Counted from the first letter of the stretch, positions 33,201 to 42,226 are shown. The stretch is DNA of 64,000 nucleotides from Oscillospiraceae bacterium (GCA_021199795.1 JAJQHJ010000013.1:1-64000); one strand, 5' to 3'. Numbers and translations: made by a program. Notes: generated by a model from the sequence alone, not told the origin.

Positions 33201-35200
33201 AAAAGCGTGGTCTATACCGTCGCCTTGCCATAAACGGCATCAGGGGCAATCGGCAGCTCTATATCCCGCACATTTTAGCCTGCATCGGCATGGTGATGCT
33301 CTATTTTATAATCACCTCGCTTGCCGAATCGGATGTGATAAGATGGATGTCCGGCGGAGATTCGGCTCAAGCACTTCTCACCCTCGGAAAAGGCGTTATA
33401 GCCATCTTTGCGGCGATATTTCTTTTCTACACGAACTCGTTTCTCATGAAGCGCAGGCAGAAAGAGTTCGGGCTGTATAACGTTCTCGGGATGAGCAAGC
33501 ATAACATCGCAAGAATACTCATCTGGGAACACGTCTTCACCGCCGGAACTGCGATGGTCGGCGGAATCGTACTCGGAATCATCCTCTACAAGCTCGCAGA
33601 GCTGGTGCTGGTTCAGCTCATTTCAGGTGACGTGACATTCACAATAGAGCTTGCATGGCAGGCTATCCCCGAAACGGCTTTGCTGTTTGCGATAATATTT
33701 CTACTCCTGTTTGTTTTCTCGCTGCTTAAAGTTCGTCTGACCAACCCGATTGAGCTTCTGAAAAGCGAGAATATGGGCGAAAAGCCGCCGAAAGCGAACT
33801 GGTTCTTCGGGCTTCTAGGAGCCGTCATCTTAGGCTTCGGCTATTATCTCGCACTGACGCTTGAAAACCCGATGACGATGATGATGGGATTCCTCCTGGC
33901 AGTCGTCCTTGTCATGGTCGGGACGTATCTTCTCTTCATGTCGGGAAGCGTCCTGATGTGCAGGATAATGCAGAAATCGAAGCACTATTACTACAAGCCA
34001 AACCACTTCGTCTCCGTCTCGTCGATGACCTACCGCATGAAGCGCAACGGCGCAGGGCTGGCGTCAATCTGTATTCTCTTAACCGCCGTTCTCGTCATGC
34101 TGTCGTCTACTTCGAGCATCATGATGGGAATAGAGGACATCTTAGAAGACTTCTACCCGAGGGACTTAATTGTTCAGTTCGGGACCCATAAGGAAGTCAC
34201 CGATGAACAGAAAGAGATTGTCAAGAACCTTGCGATAGACGACGACCTTGAAATTGAAAACGAGCTCGAATATGAATATATCATGACGAACGGTATTTTT
34301 ACCGATGGTAACCTTGCACTCGATTATCTCTATACGGATGACGACTACGTCGAGGTCTGCGTCTTCGATATCGACACATATAACCGCCTGAACGGTTCGA
34401 GTGAAACTCTCGGAAGTGGCGAAGTTCTACTCTACTCTGAAAGCGGAAATATGTCCGAAATTTATATCGACAAGTTCGGCACTTTCACCGTCAAATCTGA
34501 GATAGAATATCCGACTTTTTGCCCGCTTCAGCGCACCATTTACGGAATGCTTGTTATCATCGTCGACGATCTGGACGTATTCAATCCGATTTTTGAGATG
34601 CTCGGCGACAAAGGCAACGAGATTTATATCTATCGGATGTGGTGGTACGGCTTCGATGTTCCCAGTTTAAGCGAATCGGAGCAGAGCTACTATTACGGCA
34701 CGCACCGTACACCGCTCCTGAAAGAGACACTCGGTCTGTACAATACAGGCATAAATTATCATATAAGCTGGGATTCACTTGTGAGAAATCGCTCCGACTA
34801 CTACGGTCTGTTCGGCGGACTGCTGTTCTTAGGGATCTTCCTGAGCCTGATGTTTGTCCTCTCGGCGGTGCTCATCATCTACTACAAGCAGATTTCGGAG
34901 GGATATGAGGACGTCTCACGGTTCGAGATAATGCAGAAAGTCGGCATGACCAAGGCAGACATAAAAAAGAGCATCAATTCACAGATGCTCTCGGTCTTCC
35001 TACTGCCGGTTGTGATGGCAGCGGTGCATATAGCTTTCGCCTCGCCGATAATGGTGAAGATGCTCAAAATGTGCGGCTTCATGAATACATGGCTGTTCCT
35101 GGGAGTAACCGCGGCGTGCCTTGGAGTTGTGGTGGTTGTGTATACTGTTGTGTATAAGATTACGTCAGAGGCGTACTTCAGGATTGTGAGTGCGGATTAA
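33197..35200 (+). CDS. BceB-like ABC transporter permease
   Basis: A 667-residue permease with ten predicted membrane segments. A large extracytoplasmic domain (about 310-530) lies between segments 7 and 8, the characteristic BceB layout. FtsX-like regions are visible in the first four helices (KRRQKEFGLYNVLGMSKHNIARIL) and at the C-terminus (VSRFEIMQKVGMTKADIKKSIN). The extracellular domain determines drug specificity in known members and cannot be assigned here. It is coupled to the ATPase by a four-base overlap. Confidence 0.93.
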   Translation: MKKRGLYRRLAINGIRGNRQLYIPHILACIGMVMLYFIITSLAESDVIRWMSGGDSAQALLTLGKGVIAIFAAIFLFYTNSFLMKRRQKEFGLYNVLGMSKHNIARILIWEHVFTAGTAMVGGIVLGIILYKLAELVLVQLISGDVTFTIELAWQAIPETALLFAIIFLLLFVFSLLKVRLTNPIELLKSENMGEKPPKANWFFGLLGAVILGFGYYLALTLENPMTMMMGFLLAVVLVMVGTYLLFMSGSVLMCRIMQKSKHYYYKPNHFVSVSSMTYRMKRNGAGLASICILLTAVLVMLSSTSSIMMGIEDILEDFYPRDLIVQFGTHKEVTDEQKEIVKNLAIDDDLEIENELEYEYIMTNGIFTDGNLALDYLYTDDDYVEVCVFDIDTYNRLNGSSETLGSGEVLLYSESGNMSEIYIDKFGTFTVKSEIEYPTFCPLQRTIYGMLVIIVDDLDVFNPIFEMLGDKGNEIYIYRMWWYGFDVPSLSESEQSYYYGTHRTPLLKETLGLYNTGINYHISWDSLVRNRSDYYGLFGGLLFLGIFLSLMFVLSAVLIIYYKQISEGYEDVSRFEIMQKVGMTKADIKKSINSQMLSVFLLPVVMAAVHIAFASPIMVKMLKMCGFMNTWLFLGVTAACLGVVVVVYTVVYKITSEAYFRIVSAD

Positions 35201-35207
35201 GATATGC

Positions 35208-35251
35208 CATTGAAAATTATTGCCGGTTTGGGTGGGAATTTTCAATGAAAG
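35208..35251 (+). repeat. Inverted repeat copy 1 upstream of the ATPase gene
   Basis: CATTGAAAATT (35208-35218) and AATTTTCAATG (35237-35247) are perfect inverted arms around a GCCGGTTTGG-containing loop. A second, similar copy lies 76 bases downstream. Confidence 0.75.
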
Positions 35252-35253
35252 AC

Positions 35254-35282
35254 TTGCAATAAAGATCCGGTTGTGCTATAAT
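35254..35282 (+). promoter_or_regulatory. Promoter of the DUF4143-type ATPase gene
   Basis: TTGCAA and TATAAT with a 17-base spacer and an extended -10 (TGC). It is bracketed by the two inverted repeats. Confidence 0.75.
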
Positions 35283-35283
35283 G

Positions 35284-35326
35284 AATGAAAATTACAGCCG
35301 GTTTGGACAATAATTTTCAATGAAAG
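35284..35326 (+). repeat. Inverted repeat copy 2 upstream of the ATPase gene
   Basis: AATGAAAATT and AATTTTCAATG flank a GCCGGTTTGG loop; about 30 bases match copy 1. It begins right after the -10 box and so would be transcribed. Confidence 0.7.
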
Positions 35327-35337
35327 GTTGCGCGACT

Positions 35338-36627
35338 ATGGAAATCAGAAGAGACTCATATCTGAAAGAGCTTATTTCCTATCAGTGGGACGGGCAGGTT
35401 AAGGTTATAACCGGAATAAGACGATGCGGAAAGTCATATCTGCTGAAAAAGCTGTACAGAGATTACCTGACAGACAGTGGAGTGAACAGCGACAATATCA
35501 TAACTATCGAGCTTGATTTGACCAAAGACGTAAAGTACCGTAACCCTCTCGAAATGGCTTCCTATGTCAGAAGTATTGTTGAAAATAGTTCTCAGCAGTT
35601 CTACCTCTTTGTTGACGAAATTCAGATGTCCGACCCCGTTCCAAATCCATACAATCCGGACGGGAAGAAAATCACATTCTATGATGCTCTTAACGATTTA
35701 AAAAGCCTTTCAAATCTCGATATATACGTCACGGGAAGCAACTCAAAAATGCTCTCTTCCGATATTCTGACGGAATTCAGAGGGCGTAGCGACGAGATAC
35801 GGATGCATCCCTTAAGCTTTTCGGAGTATTATTCAGCTGTCGGAGGAGACAAGAGCGAAGCCTTTGATGATTATGCATTTTACGGCGGGATGCCTCTTAT
35901 CCTGTCAAGACCTACAAATGCAGCGAAGATGAACTACCTGAAAGCACTTTTCACCGAGGTCTACATCAAGGATATCGTCGAGAGAAAAAAGATTACAAGG
36001 CAGGACATTTTGGAAGAGATTATAGACCTGCTCTGTTCTTCGATTGGTTCTCTTACCAATCCGACCAAAATCTCAGACACGATTCGATCCGCTCAGAATT
36101 CGCAGGTTTCTCCGAACACCATCCGCTCATATATCGGGCACCTTGAAGACGCTTTTCTGTTCTCTGAAAGCAAGCGATATGACGTCAAGGGAAGAGCTTA
36201 TCTCGACTCGCCGAGCAAATATTACAGTGAGGATATTGGGCTCAGGAATGCAAGAATTGGCTTCAGGCAGCAGGAAATGACGCACATCATGGAAAATATC
36301 ATCTACAACGAACTTATTATCCGGCAGTTTTCTGTGGATGTCGGTGTCGTCTATAGTCGGGAAGAGAACAAAAACAATAACTCCGTTCGTGTGCCAAGAG
36401 AAATTGATTTTGTTGTCACTTCAGGAGGAAAGAAAGTATATATCCAATCTGCATACGCTCTTCCCACAGAAGAGAAGCAGCAGACCGAGTTGAAGCCGTT
36501 TTCATTGACAGGCGATGCTTTCCCGAAAATTATTATTCGCAAGGATATTGGCAAGCGGTGGTATAACGATAATGGCATTCTCAATATCAACATTATCGAT
36601 TTTCTGCTTGACAAAGACGTTATATAA
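35338..36627 (+). CDS. ATP-binding protein of the AAA_14/DUF4143 family
   Basis: A 429-residue AAA-type ATPase. Walker A is TGIRRCGKSYLL (about residues 25-36), Walker B is FVDEIQM, and the arginine-rich GRSDEIRMHPLSFSEYY segment is typical. The C-terminal part (from about 200) contains the DUF4143 region with a PD-(D/E)XK-like IDFVV strand. These proteins are widespread in anaerobes and their job is not established. The ATG at 35338 has AAAGG upstream and is preferred over 35320. It is followed by a strong terminator. Confidence 0.86.
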   Translation: MEIRRDSYLKELISYQWDGQVKVITGIRRCGKSYLLKKLYRDYLTDSGVNSDNIITIELDLTKDVKYRNPLEMASYVRSIVENSSQQFYLFVDEIQMSDPVPNPYNPDGKKITFYDALNDLKSLSNLDIYVTGSNSKMLSSDILTEFRGRSDEIRMHPLSFSEYYSAVGGDKSEAFDDYAFYGGMPLILSRPTNAAKMNYLKALFTEVYIKDIVERKKITRQDILEEIIDLLCSSIGSLTNPTKISDTIRSAQNSQVSPNTIRSYIGHLEDAFLFSESKRYDVKGRAYLDSPSKYYSEDIGLRNARIGFRQQEMTHIMENIIYNELIIRQFSVDVGVVYSREENKNNNSVRVPREIDFVVTSGGKKVYIQSAYALPTEEKQQTELKPFSLTGDAFPKIIIRKDIGKRWYNDNGILNINIIDFLLDKDVI

Positions 36628-36659
36628 AAACCAGGGACTCGTGGAGTCCCTGGTTTTTG
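36627..36659. terminator. Bidirectional terminator
   Basis: AAAACCAGGGACTC and GAGTCCCTGGTTTTT are perfect arms around a GTG loop. Confidence 0.92.
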
Positions 36660-36666
36660 TCATATG

Positions 36667-37020
36667 TCATATGTAGAACATATACTTATTCACAAACCAC
36701 TCAATGCCCAGAATGAAGTACTGCTGGATGCAGAGGTACATTCCGAATAGGAAGACCGGGATGGTGGGGAGGTAATAATATCTCATCTTCCAGCCGAGGT
36801 CTTTCCAGTATTCCCGGGATCGCCAGTAGATCACTATCCAGTATATCGACAGCGGTCCTGTGACGATTATGTAGACCTGAGCCGAGAACCCTAAGAGCAG
36901 GATGAGCCACACCTGAAGCCGGATGTAGAGATTGATCATTTCCCTTTTCGGGCGGTATTTCGCGTCATAGGGGTTGTCGGAAAAGGTTTTCAAGGTCTGT
37001 AAATCGCTTTTTAAGCCCAT
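36667..37020 (-). CDS. Small membrane protein of unknown function
   Basis: A 117-residue protein with three hydrophobic segments (about 34-51, 55-64 with flanking aromatics and 84-104) and many Tyr/Trp residues (YWRSREYWKDLGWKMRYYY). No family recognised. It lies four bases after the MFS gene and is probably the last gene of that three-gene unit. Confidence 0.65.
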   Translation of the reverse strand: MGLKSDLQTLKTFSDNPYDAKYRPKREMINLYIRLQVWLILLLGFSAQVYIIVTGPLSIYWIVIYWRSREYWKDLGWKMRYYYLPTIPVFLFGMYLCIQQYFILGIEWFVNKYMFYI

Positions 37021-37024
37021 GACT

Positions 37025-38278
37025 TTACTTTTGATCTGTAGCCGGCGTCTTGTCGGTCAGGACAAAGAAGATTCCGCCGATAACGAACATCACCGCCAAG
37101 CCTCCTACACCGATGCTTGAATTATCTGTAACCTGGGTGATTACGGCGACCAAGGTTGTTCCTATAAAGGATGCTCCCTTGCCACAGATGTCATAGATTC
37201 CGAAGTATTCGCCTGACTTCTCGGGAGGGATGATCTTTGCGAAATATGAGCGTGAAAGCGACTGAATTGCGCCCTGGAAGAGTCCAACTGCAACTGCCAG
37301 GATCCAGAACTGATAGAGCTGTCTTAGGAAGATAGCATATACGACGATGAAGAAATAGGCAACTATGCAGACCATGAGAAGCTTGCCTGCTTCGACCTTT
37401 CTTGAAAGACGTCCGAAGAAGAGTGCTGCCGGGAACGCAACGAACTGGGTGACCAAAAGTGCAAGAACCAATCCTATGCTGCTCAGTCCCAGAGACTCGC
37501 CGTAGGTTGTAGCCATATCGATGATAGTGTAGACGCCGTCTATATAGAAGAAGAACGCGATAAGGAAGAAGAGAGCTTTCTTGTTGTGTCCAAGCTCCTT
37601 GAATACGCCGCCAAGGCGTTTGAGGCTTGATGCAACCGGCTTGTCGGTCTTCTCGACATAGTGAACCTGCTTGTAGCTCCTGATTAACGGAATAGCCATT
37701 GCGACCCACCATACAGCGGTGATGACGAAATCTATTGCCATAGCTACTCCCAAGCTTATCGGGAGAATTCCCATAGTCTGAAGAGCATAGATTGCAATGC
37801 AGATGATGAACGGCAGGCAGCTTCCTATGTAGCCCCAGGCATAGCCCTGAGCGGATATTTCATCCATTCGTTCATCCGAGGTTACATCAGTAAGCATCGA
37901 GTCATATACAACCAGGCTCAGCTGATAGGCGATTTTTGCGATTGCGAATAGGATAAGGAACCAGAGCCACGACTGGATGAACCCAAGGGCAATACAGCCG
38001 ATTGCACCAATGAACATCGAAGCCATAAAGATTATCTTCTTGACACCCTTGATGTCGGACGCTGTGCCCAAGGTTGGTCCTAAGATTGCAACCACTATTG
38101 TGGCGATTGAGGTAGTGTAGCCCCAGTATGCCAGGTAATCCGTTTCGGATATACCCTCGTTTGCCGCAAGGACGTGGAAGTAGATGGGCAGCAGCGTTGC
38201 CACCAGCATCGTGAACGCCGAGTTTCCGACGTCGTACAGAACCCACTTCTTCTCCTGCGGAGTCATTTTAAACTTCAT
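37025..38278 (-). CDS. MFS transporter, UMF1/Atg22-like
   Basis: A 417-residue twelve-helix transporter. The opening YDVGNSAFTMLVATLLPIYF is the UMF1 (unknown major facilitator 1/Atg22-like) signature, and the last helices fit the same family (QSLSRSYFAKIIPPEKSGEYFGIYDICGKGASFIG). Yeast Atg22 exports amino acids from the vacuole; bacterial substrates are unknown. It lies ten bases downstream of the phospholipase-like gene. Confidence 0.88.
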   Translation of the reverse strand: MKFKMTPQEKKWVLYDVGNSAFTMLVATLLPIYFHVLAANEGISETDYLAYWGYTTSIATIVVAILGPTLGTASDIKGVKKIIFMASMFIGAIGCIALGFIQSWLWFLILFAIAKIAYQLSLVVYDSMLTDVTSDERMDEISAQGYAWGYIGSCLPFIICIAIYALQTMGILPISLGVAMAIDFVITAVWWVAMAIPLIRSYKQVHYVEKTDKPVASSLKRLGGVFKELGHNKKALFFLIAFFFYIDGVYTIIDMATTYGESLGLSSIGLVLALLVTQFVAFPAALFFGRLSRKVEAGKLLMVCIVAYFFIVVYAIFLRQLYQFWILAVAVGLFQGAIQSLSRSYFAKIIPPEKSGEYFGIYDICGKGASFIGTTLVAVITQVTDNSSIGVGGLAVMFVIGGIFFVLTDKTPATDQK

Positions 38279-38288
38279 AATGTCTTTC

Positions 38289-39131
38289 CTACATGGCGGT
38301 TAGAATCGGAATAGATTGCCAGTCGTCGCCCTTTTCAAAAGTCTTCTTAAACCACGGGAGAAGATCCTCTTCCCCGTTTGCAAGCTTAAGAAAGTTGTCG
38401 CTGAGTCTTAGACAGAGCTCCTCGGCTTTTGCCATAAGTTTTTCGAGCCTCAGGTTTGAGTCCTCACACTTTGGATTGGGTTTCTTATTGACGACCATTC
38501 CGTGCATACCCTTATAATTACCGGACGCCGCAAGAACGGAGTATATGAGAAGTCGCTTCATATCATTCGGTGCGACCAGTAAACCGTTGTAGGTGACGAA
38601 AGAACGAATCGCCACTTTTGCCTCCTCCTGGGAGACAGAATCATAGAAGAGCGACATTACCCGGGCATTCTCATCCGTCGGGTGGATGTGACCGGTCAGG
38701 TGGTGTGTGATGGGATTGAGCCCATCTTTCAACATAAGACACCTGTCAAACTCGACCTCGATTTCCGAGTGAGAGACGCCGCTTACATCTTTTTTTCTCT
38801 CAACATAGCCGTGGCACATGCTATCAAGCGAGAAGTGCCCTACAAAGCCCAAGGCATATGCAAGTCTTCGGTTTCTTTCAGCCTCGTTTCCGGCTGAATT
38901 TGCGATATCTGCAGCTTTACTGAAAAATTCAGTTCCCGGTCTTTCGTGCACATCCGACCCAAGCTGTCTTATCGGGTTTTTAGTGAGAGGCTTATAGTAG
39001 AAAAGAATATCGGGACCGTGAAGCCCTATCTGATAGATTTTAAGATTATCTCTGAGGACATCTTTCACCTCAGGAGAATACCGGCGGAGAAGATCTCTGC
39101 CCAAAACATAATGCGCGTAAGTAGAAGGCAT
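38289..39131 (-). CDS. Zinc-dependent phospholipase C family-like protein
   Basis: A 280-residue protein of the zinc-dependent phospholipase C/S1-P1-like family (PF00882). The fold is visible from MPSTYAHYVLGRDLLRR at the N-terminus, then QIGLHGPDILFYY, then GFVGHFSLDSMCHGYVE with metal-type histidines. It has no signal peptide, so it is probably cytoplasmic and not a secreted toxin. First gene of a three-gene unit. Confidence 0.82.
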   Translation of the reverse strand: MPSTYAHYVLGRDLLRRYSPEVKDVLRDNLKIYQIGLHGPDILFYYKPLTKNPIRQLGSDVHERPGTEFFSKAADIANSAGNEAERNRRLAYALGFVGHFSLDSMCHGYVERKKDVSGVSHSEIEVEFDRCLMLKDGLNPITHHLTGHIHPTDENARVMSLFYDSVSQEEAKVAIRSFVTYNGLLVAPNDMKRLLIYSVLAASGNYKGMHGMVVNKKPNPKCEDSNLRLEKLMAKAEELCLRLSDNFLKLANGEEDLLPWFKKTFEKGDDWQSIPILTAM

Positions 39132-39150
39132 TTTTATATCACCATCTTAT

Positions 39151-39179
39151 AGCATACCAGAAATCGCCACATGTTGCAA
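39151..39179 (-). promoter_or_regulatory. Promoter of the phospholipase-like/MFS operon
   Basis: Minus-strand TTGCAA (39174-39179) and TATGCT (39151-39156) with a 17-base spacer ending TTCTGG. Confidence 0.62.
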
Positions 39180-39231
39180 GTAAATTTTTATAAAATCCCG
39201 ATTTATTTTGTGTTAAGCGACAATAAAGTGA

Positions 39232-39261
39232 AATCCCGTGCGACCAAACTCACACGGGATT
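39232..39261 (-). terminator. Hairpin after the MATE gene
   Basis: Minus-strand AATCCCGTG and CACGGGATT pair around a ten-base loop, then TTCACTTTATTG. A T-poor terminator. Confidence 0.6.
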
Positions 39262-39293
39262 CGGACAAAATAATTTATCAGGAGGCGATTAAA

Positions 39294-40709
39294 TCAACTT
39301 ATATGAACTTTGTTGAAGTCAGGCTGGCTGAGCTGTTTATAAACCCGGACTAATACGACTGCCGAAACAATAAGCGTTACCAGATCAGCTATTGGGAACG
39401 ACCAGAGAAGACCGTCGAGTCCGAAGAATACGGGAAGCAGAATTGCAAGTCCTGAACCTAACACTATCTCACGGATAAGTGAGATTGCGGAAGATACACC
39501 CGCCTTGCCGAGTGCCTGAAGGTAGATAAACGTGCCCTTGTTGACGAGCGACGGAATCAGCATACAGAGATAAATTCTGAAGCTCTTGATTGCGAATTCG
39601 GTGTAGTAAACACTCTCGTTTGCCGCACCGAAGATGCCGATGAGCTGTTTGGGGAACACTTCAACAATAAAGAGTCCTATAGCTCCGACAATAGCCTCGG
39701 CGGCTATGAGATAGGTAAGAAGCTTCTTCGCTCTGTCTCCCCTGCCTGCTCCGACATTGTAACCGACAACAGGAATAATTCCAGCCGCGAGACCGATTGC
39801 GATAGAAATTACTATCTGGTAGAACTTCATGACAATTCCGAGTACCGCCATAGGTATCTGCGAATACTCTACCTGACCGAAAATCTCGTCCATTGCACCA
39901 TACTTGATGCAGACGTTATTGTAGACGAGCATTGTTATAACAATAGAAATCTGCGAGAGAAGGCTTGTGATGCCAAGCGGCAGGAATTTCTTCATAAGTC
40001 TCGGGAAGAGCCCGAAGCTATTCTTATGAAGCTTAAGGGTCTTCATGTGGCATAAGTACCAAATCGAAAGTCCCGCTGTCAGAACCTGACCTGTAACTGT
40101 TGCAACTGCCGCACCCATCATTCCCCACTCGCATACATAGATGAAAATAGGGTCTAAGATGATGTTGACGACTGCTTCCGAAACGGTTGCCGCCATTGCA
40201 AATTTAGGGCTTCCGTCAGAGCGGATAATCGGGTTCATCGCCTGACCGAACATGTAGAAAGGCACACCGAGAGCAATATAGAAGAAGTATTCCTTTGCGT
40301 TTGCAAATGTCTCGTCGTTTACTCTTCCTCCGAAAGCCGTGAGAATCGGCTCCTGGAAGATGATGTAGCATGCCGCCAAAACAACGCTGACTATGATGCA
40401 GAGAACGACTGCGTTTCCGACACTCTTGTGGGCGTCCTCGTCCTTGCCTGCTCCCAGACTGATTGAAATGAACGCACAGCAACCGTCACCGATGAGGACG
40501 GCAAGTGCAAGTGCGACTACCGTAAGCGGGTAGACAACCGTATTTGCCGAGTTGCCGTTTGAGCCCAAATAGCTGTTTGCGATGAATATCTGGTCAACGA
40601 TATTGTAAAGAGCGGCTACAAGAAGCGAAATTATGCAAGGAACACTGTATTTCCGCATAAGTGTGCCAATCTTTTCCGTTTCCAGAAACGAATTTGACTT
40701 TTGTTCCAT
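39294..40709 (-). CDS. MATE family efflux transporter
   Basis: A 471-residue membrane antiporter of the multidrug and toxic compound extrusion family. The twelve helices fall into two symmetric halves; the N-half has PCIISLLVAALYNIVDQIFIANSYLG and the C-half has LAAGIIPVVGYNVGAGRGDRAKKLL, both MATE signatures. The ATG at 40709 has GGAGG five bases upstream. The earlier ATG lies in that site. Its leader contains a strong terminator, so expression may be conditional. The substrate is unknown. Confidence 0.93.
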   Translation of the reverse strand: MEQKSNSFLETEKIGTLMRKYSVPCIISLLVAALYNIVDQIFIANSYLGSNGNSANTVVYPLTVVALALAVLIGDGCCAFISISLGAGKDEDAHKSVGNAVVLCIIVSVVLAACYIIFQEPILTAFGGRVNDETFANAKEYFFYIALGVPFYMFGQAMNPIIRSDGSPKFAMAATVSEAVVNIILDPIFIYVCEWGMMGAAVATVTGQVLTAGLSIWYLCHMKTLKLHKNSFGLFPRLMKKFLPLGITSLLSQISIVITMLVYNNVCIKYGAMDEIFGQVEYSQIPMAVLGIVMKFYQIVISIAIGLAAGIIPVVGYNVGAGRGDRAKKLLTYLIAAEAIVGAIGLFIVEVFPKQLIGIFGAANESVYYTEFAIKSFRIYLCMLIPSLVNKGTFIYLQALGKAGVSSAISLIREIVLGSGLAILLPVFFGLDGLLWSFPIADLVTLIVSAVVLVRVYKQLSQPDFNKVHIS

Positions 40710-40744
40710 ATAATCCTCCATATAAAAAATAAATCTTTACAAAC

Positions 40745-40787
40745 AAAAAAGAGCTGCAAACAGCCGGATTTACGCCGTTTGCAACTC
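40745..40787 (-). terminator. Attenuator terminator in the MATE leader
   Basis: On the minus strand GAGTTGCAAACGGC pairs with GGCTGTTTGCAGCTC (14 pairs, GU included), followed by TTTTTT. It starts about ten bases after the predicted transcription start and lies upstream of the MATE start. Confidence 0.85.
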
Positions 40788-40798
40788 ACTGTATTTTC

Positions 40799-40827
40799 AT
40801 TTTAGCATTTTCAAGTCAAACTGTCAA
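40799..40827 (-). promoter_or_regulatory. Promoter upstream of the MATE attenuator
   Basis: Minus-strand TTGACA (40822-40827) and TAAAAT (40799-40804), 17-base spacer with an extended -10 (TGC). Confidence 0.8.
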
Positions 40828-40880
40828 GAGGCATTTTGCCCAAGAAAATTGAACTTTACAGGCAAGGAATTTGCCGGAAC

Positions 40881-41666
40881 TTATTCTATCGGGTCGGATG
40901 TGGTAATCTCCAGCTCGCCATCTTCGTTATATGACTCGGTTTCGCTGAGGGTCAGGTTTCCGTCCTCGTCATACTCCTTGACTTCAACCTCGTAAAGAGC
41001 AAGAGTACCGTCGTCGGACACGGTGTATCTCTCCTCACGCATACTTTCGATGGAGCCGGATTCATTGTAGACTTCCTTGCCGGTATAATATGTTGCAGTG
41101 CCGGCTTCCTCATCCAGAATGTAGTTATCCCAGATTGATTCGCTTATGACATAGTTGCCGTCAAAGCAGGTGCAGGTGAAATAGGTCGCATTGGTTCCGA
41201 CCCTGTAGTTGACCATTGCACGGACGGGATTTGTTCCGACATATGCCTCATAGCTGGTTACCTCGCCTGTTTCAGCGTCATAGTAGACAGCCAGAACGCC
41301 ATCGGCATCTGTATAGCCGTCCTCATCGCTGTAGGTCAGATAAAAATCAATTCCAAGCTCGGTCATGTCGCCGTCACTTGTTTCGATGCGGTATGTCTCA
41401 ACATAGTAGTAGTCGCCCAGAAGTGTGTAATCTTCTCTTGAGACATAGGTGTCGCCGTTGCTTAAGCCTAAACTGAGGTCATCACCCGAGCCGGATTTTG
41501 TTACGCCGCTGGACGAGCTGTCTGTGCTGTCAGCGGTGCTTGTGTCAGAGCTGGAATCGGTTTTTTCGTCAGATGTGTCTCCGCAACCCGAAAATGCGAA
41601 GAGGACCATCAGAGCGGTCATCAGACACAAAAACGTCCTGAGAATTCTACCGTTTTTTCTTTCCAT
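40881..41666 (-). CDS. Putative lipoprotein
   Basis: A 261-residue predicted lipoprotein: basic start, hydrophobic core and lipobox FSGC (about residue 28). A Ser/Thr/Asp-rich linker follows (about 30-62), then a repeated beta-strand region. The C-terminal part has repeated 'YDEDGNLTLSETESYNEDGELE' type units, resembling MORN or YD-like repeats. The function is not recognised. Confidence 0.78.
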   Translation of the reverse strand: MERKNGRILRTFLCLMTALMVLFAFSGCGDTSDEKTDSSSDTSTADSTDSSSSGVTKSGSGDDLSLGLSNGDTYVSREDYTLLGDYYYVETYRIETSDGDMTELGIDFYLTYSDEDGYTDADGVLAVYYDAETGEVTSYEAYVGTNPVRAMVNYRVGTNATYFTCTCFDGNYVISESIWDNYILDEEAGTATYYTGKEVYNESGSIESMREERYTVSDDGTLALYEVEVKEYDEDGNLTLSETESYNEDGELEITTSDPIE

Positions 41667-41682
41667 TTTAAAAGCCTCCGTT

Positions 41683-41735
41683 TCCCGCAGATTCTGGCGG
41701 GATTTATATATTTATTTTCCCTTTCAGGGAAGTTA
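41683..41735 (-). terminator. Weak hairpins between rnpB and the lipoprotein gene
   Basis: Two short stems on the minus strand (TTCCCT/AGGGAA followed by AATAAATA, and CCCGCCAGAATCTGCGGG). One may end rnpB. Support is modest. Confidence 0.3.
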
Positions 41736-41744
41736 ATATTCTCT

Positions 41745-42102
41745 CGCTGCGACTAAGCCTGTAAGCCGAGTTCTGTCGTGTACGGCAATCTATCTAGACT
41801 CCCCGTCGCCGGGAAGTTCAAGCCACCTATTACAGAATGCCCGCCGAGCAGACGTTGACATTCCGTTCCAAACGGTGTTGCATCAAACAGGGTTTACATG
41901 GCAGCGTGGTCTCCCACGCTCCGGTGAGCTCTTGCCTCGCCTTTCCATCCTTACCTGGTAACCCAGGCGGTTTATTTCTGTTGCACTTTCCCTAAGGTCG
42001 CCCTCGGCTGACGTTATCAGCTGTTTTGCTCTGTGATGCTCGGACTTTCCTCATCTGACGTGATTTCACGTCATCCGCTGCCGTATAGCTTACTCGCAGA
42101 CT
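41745..42102 (-). ncRNA. rnpB: RNase P RNA
   Basis: The catalytic RNA that trims the 5' leader of tRNA precursors. The conserved segments are present on the minus strand. The 5' core GAGGAAAGTCCGAGC (CR-I) lies near the start. The AGGGAAAGTGCAACAGAAA segment is in the middle. The 3' core GACAGAACTCGGCTTA is followed by CAGGC. The ends pair as P1 (CTGCGAGTAAGC with GCTTAGTCGCAG). About 358 bases, in the range of bacterial type A RNAs, though I did not fold every helix. Confidence 0.95.
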
Positions 42103-42107
42103 GATAT

Positions 42108-42136
42108 ATTTTACAATGTTAGTGTCGAAAAGTCAA
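42108..42136 (-). promoter_or_regulatory. Promoter of rnpB
   Basis: Minus-strand TTGACT (42131-42136) and TAAAAT (42108-42113) with a 17-base spacer, ending just before the P1 stem. Confidence 0.8.
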
Positions 42137-42197
42137 CCCTATTTACAATATTTTTCTTGCATTCACGTTTGTTTTTCAGCTTACTGTCACAATGGAC

Positions 42198-42226
42198 TTG
42201 AAAAATGCCAGGGAATAGTGTATAAT
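42198..42226 (+). promoter_or_regulatory. Promoter of the pullulanase gene
   Basis: TTGAAA and TATAAT with a 17-base spacer ending ATAGTG, about 50 bases before the start. The 42137-42197 stretch between the two promoters holds nothing I recognise. Confidence 0.78.
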
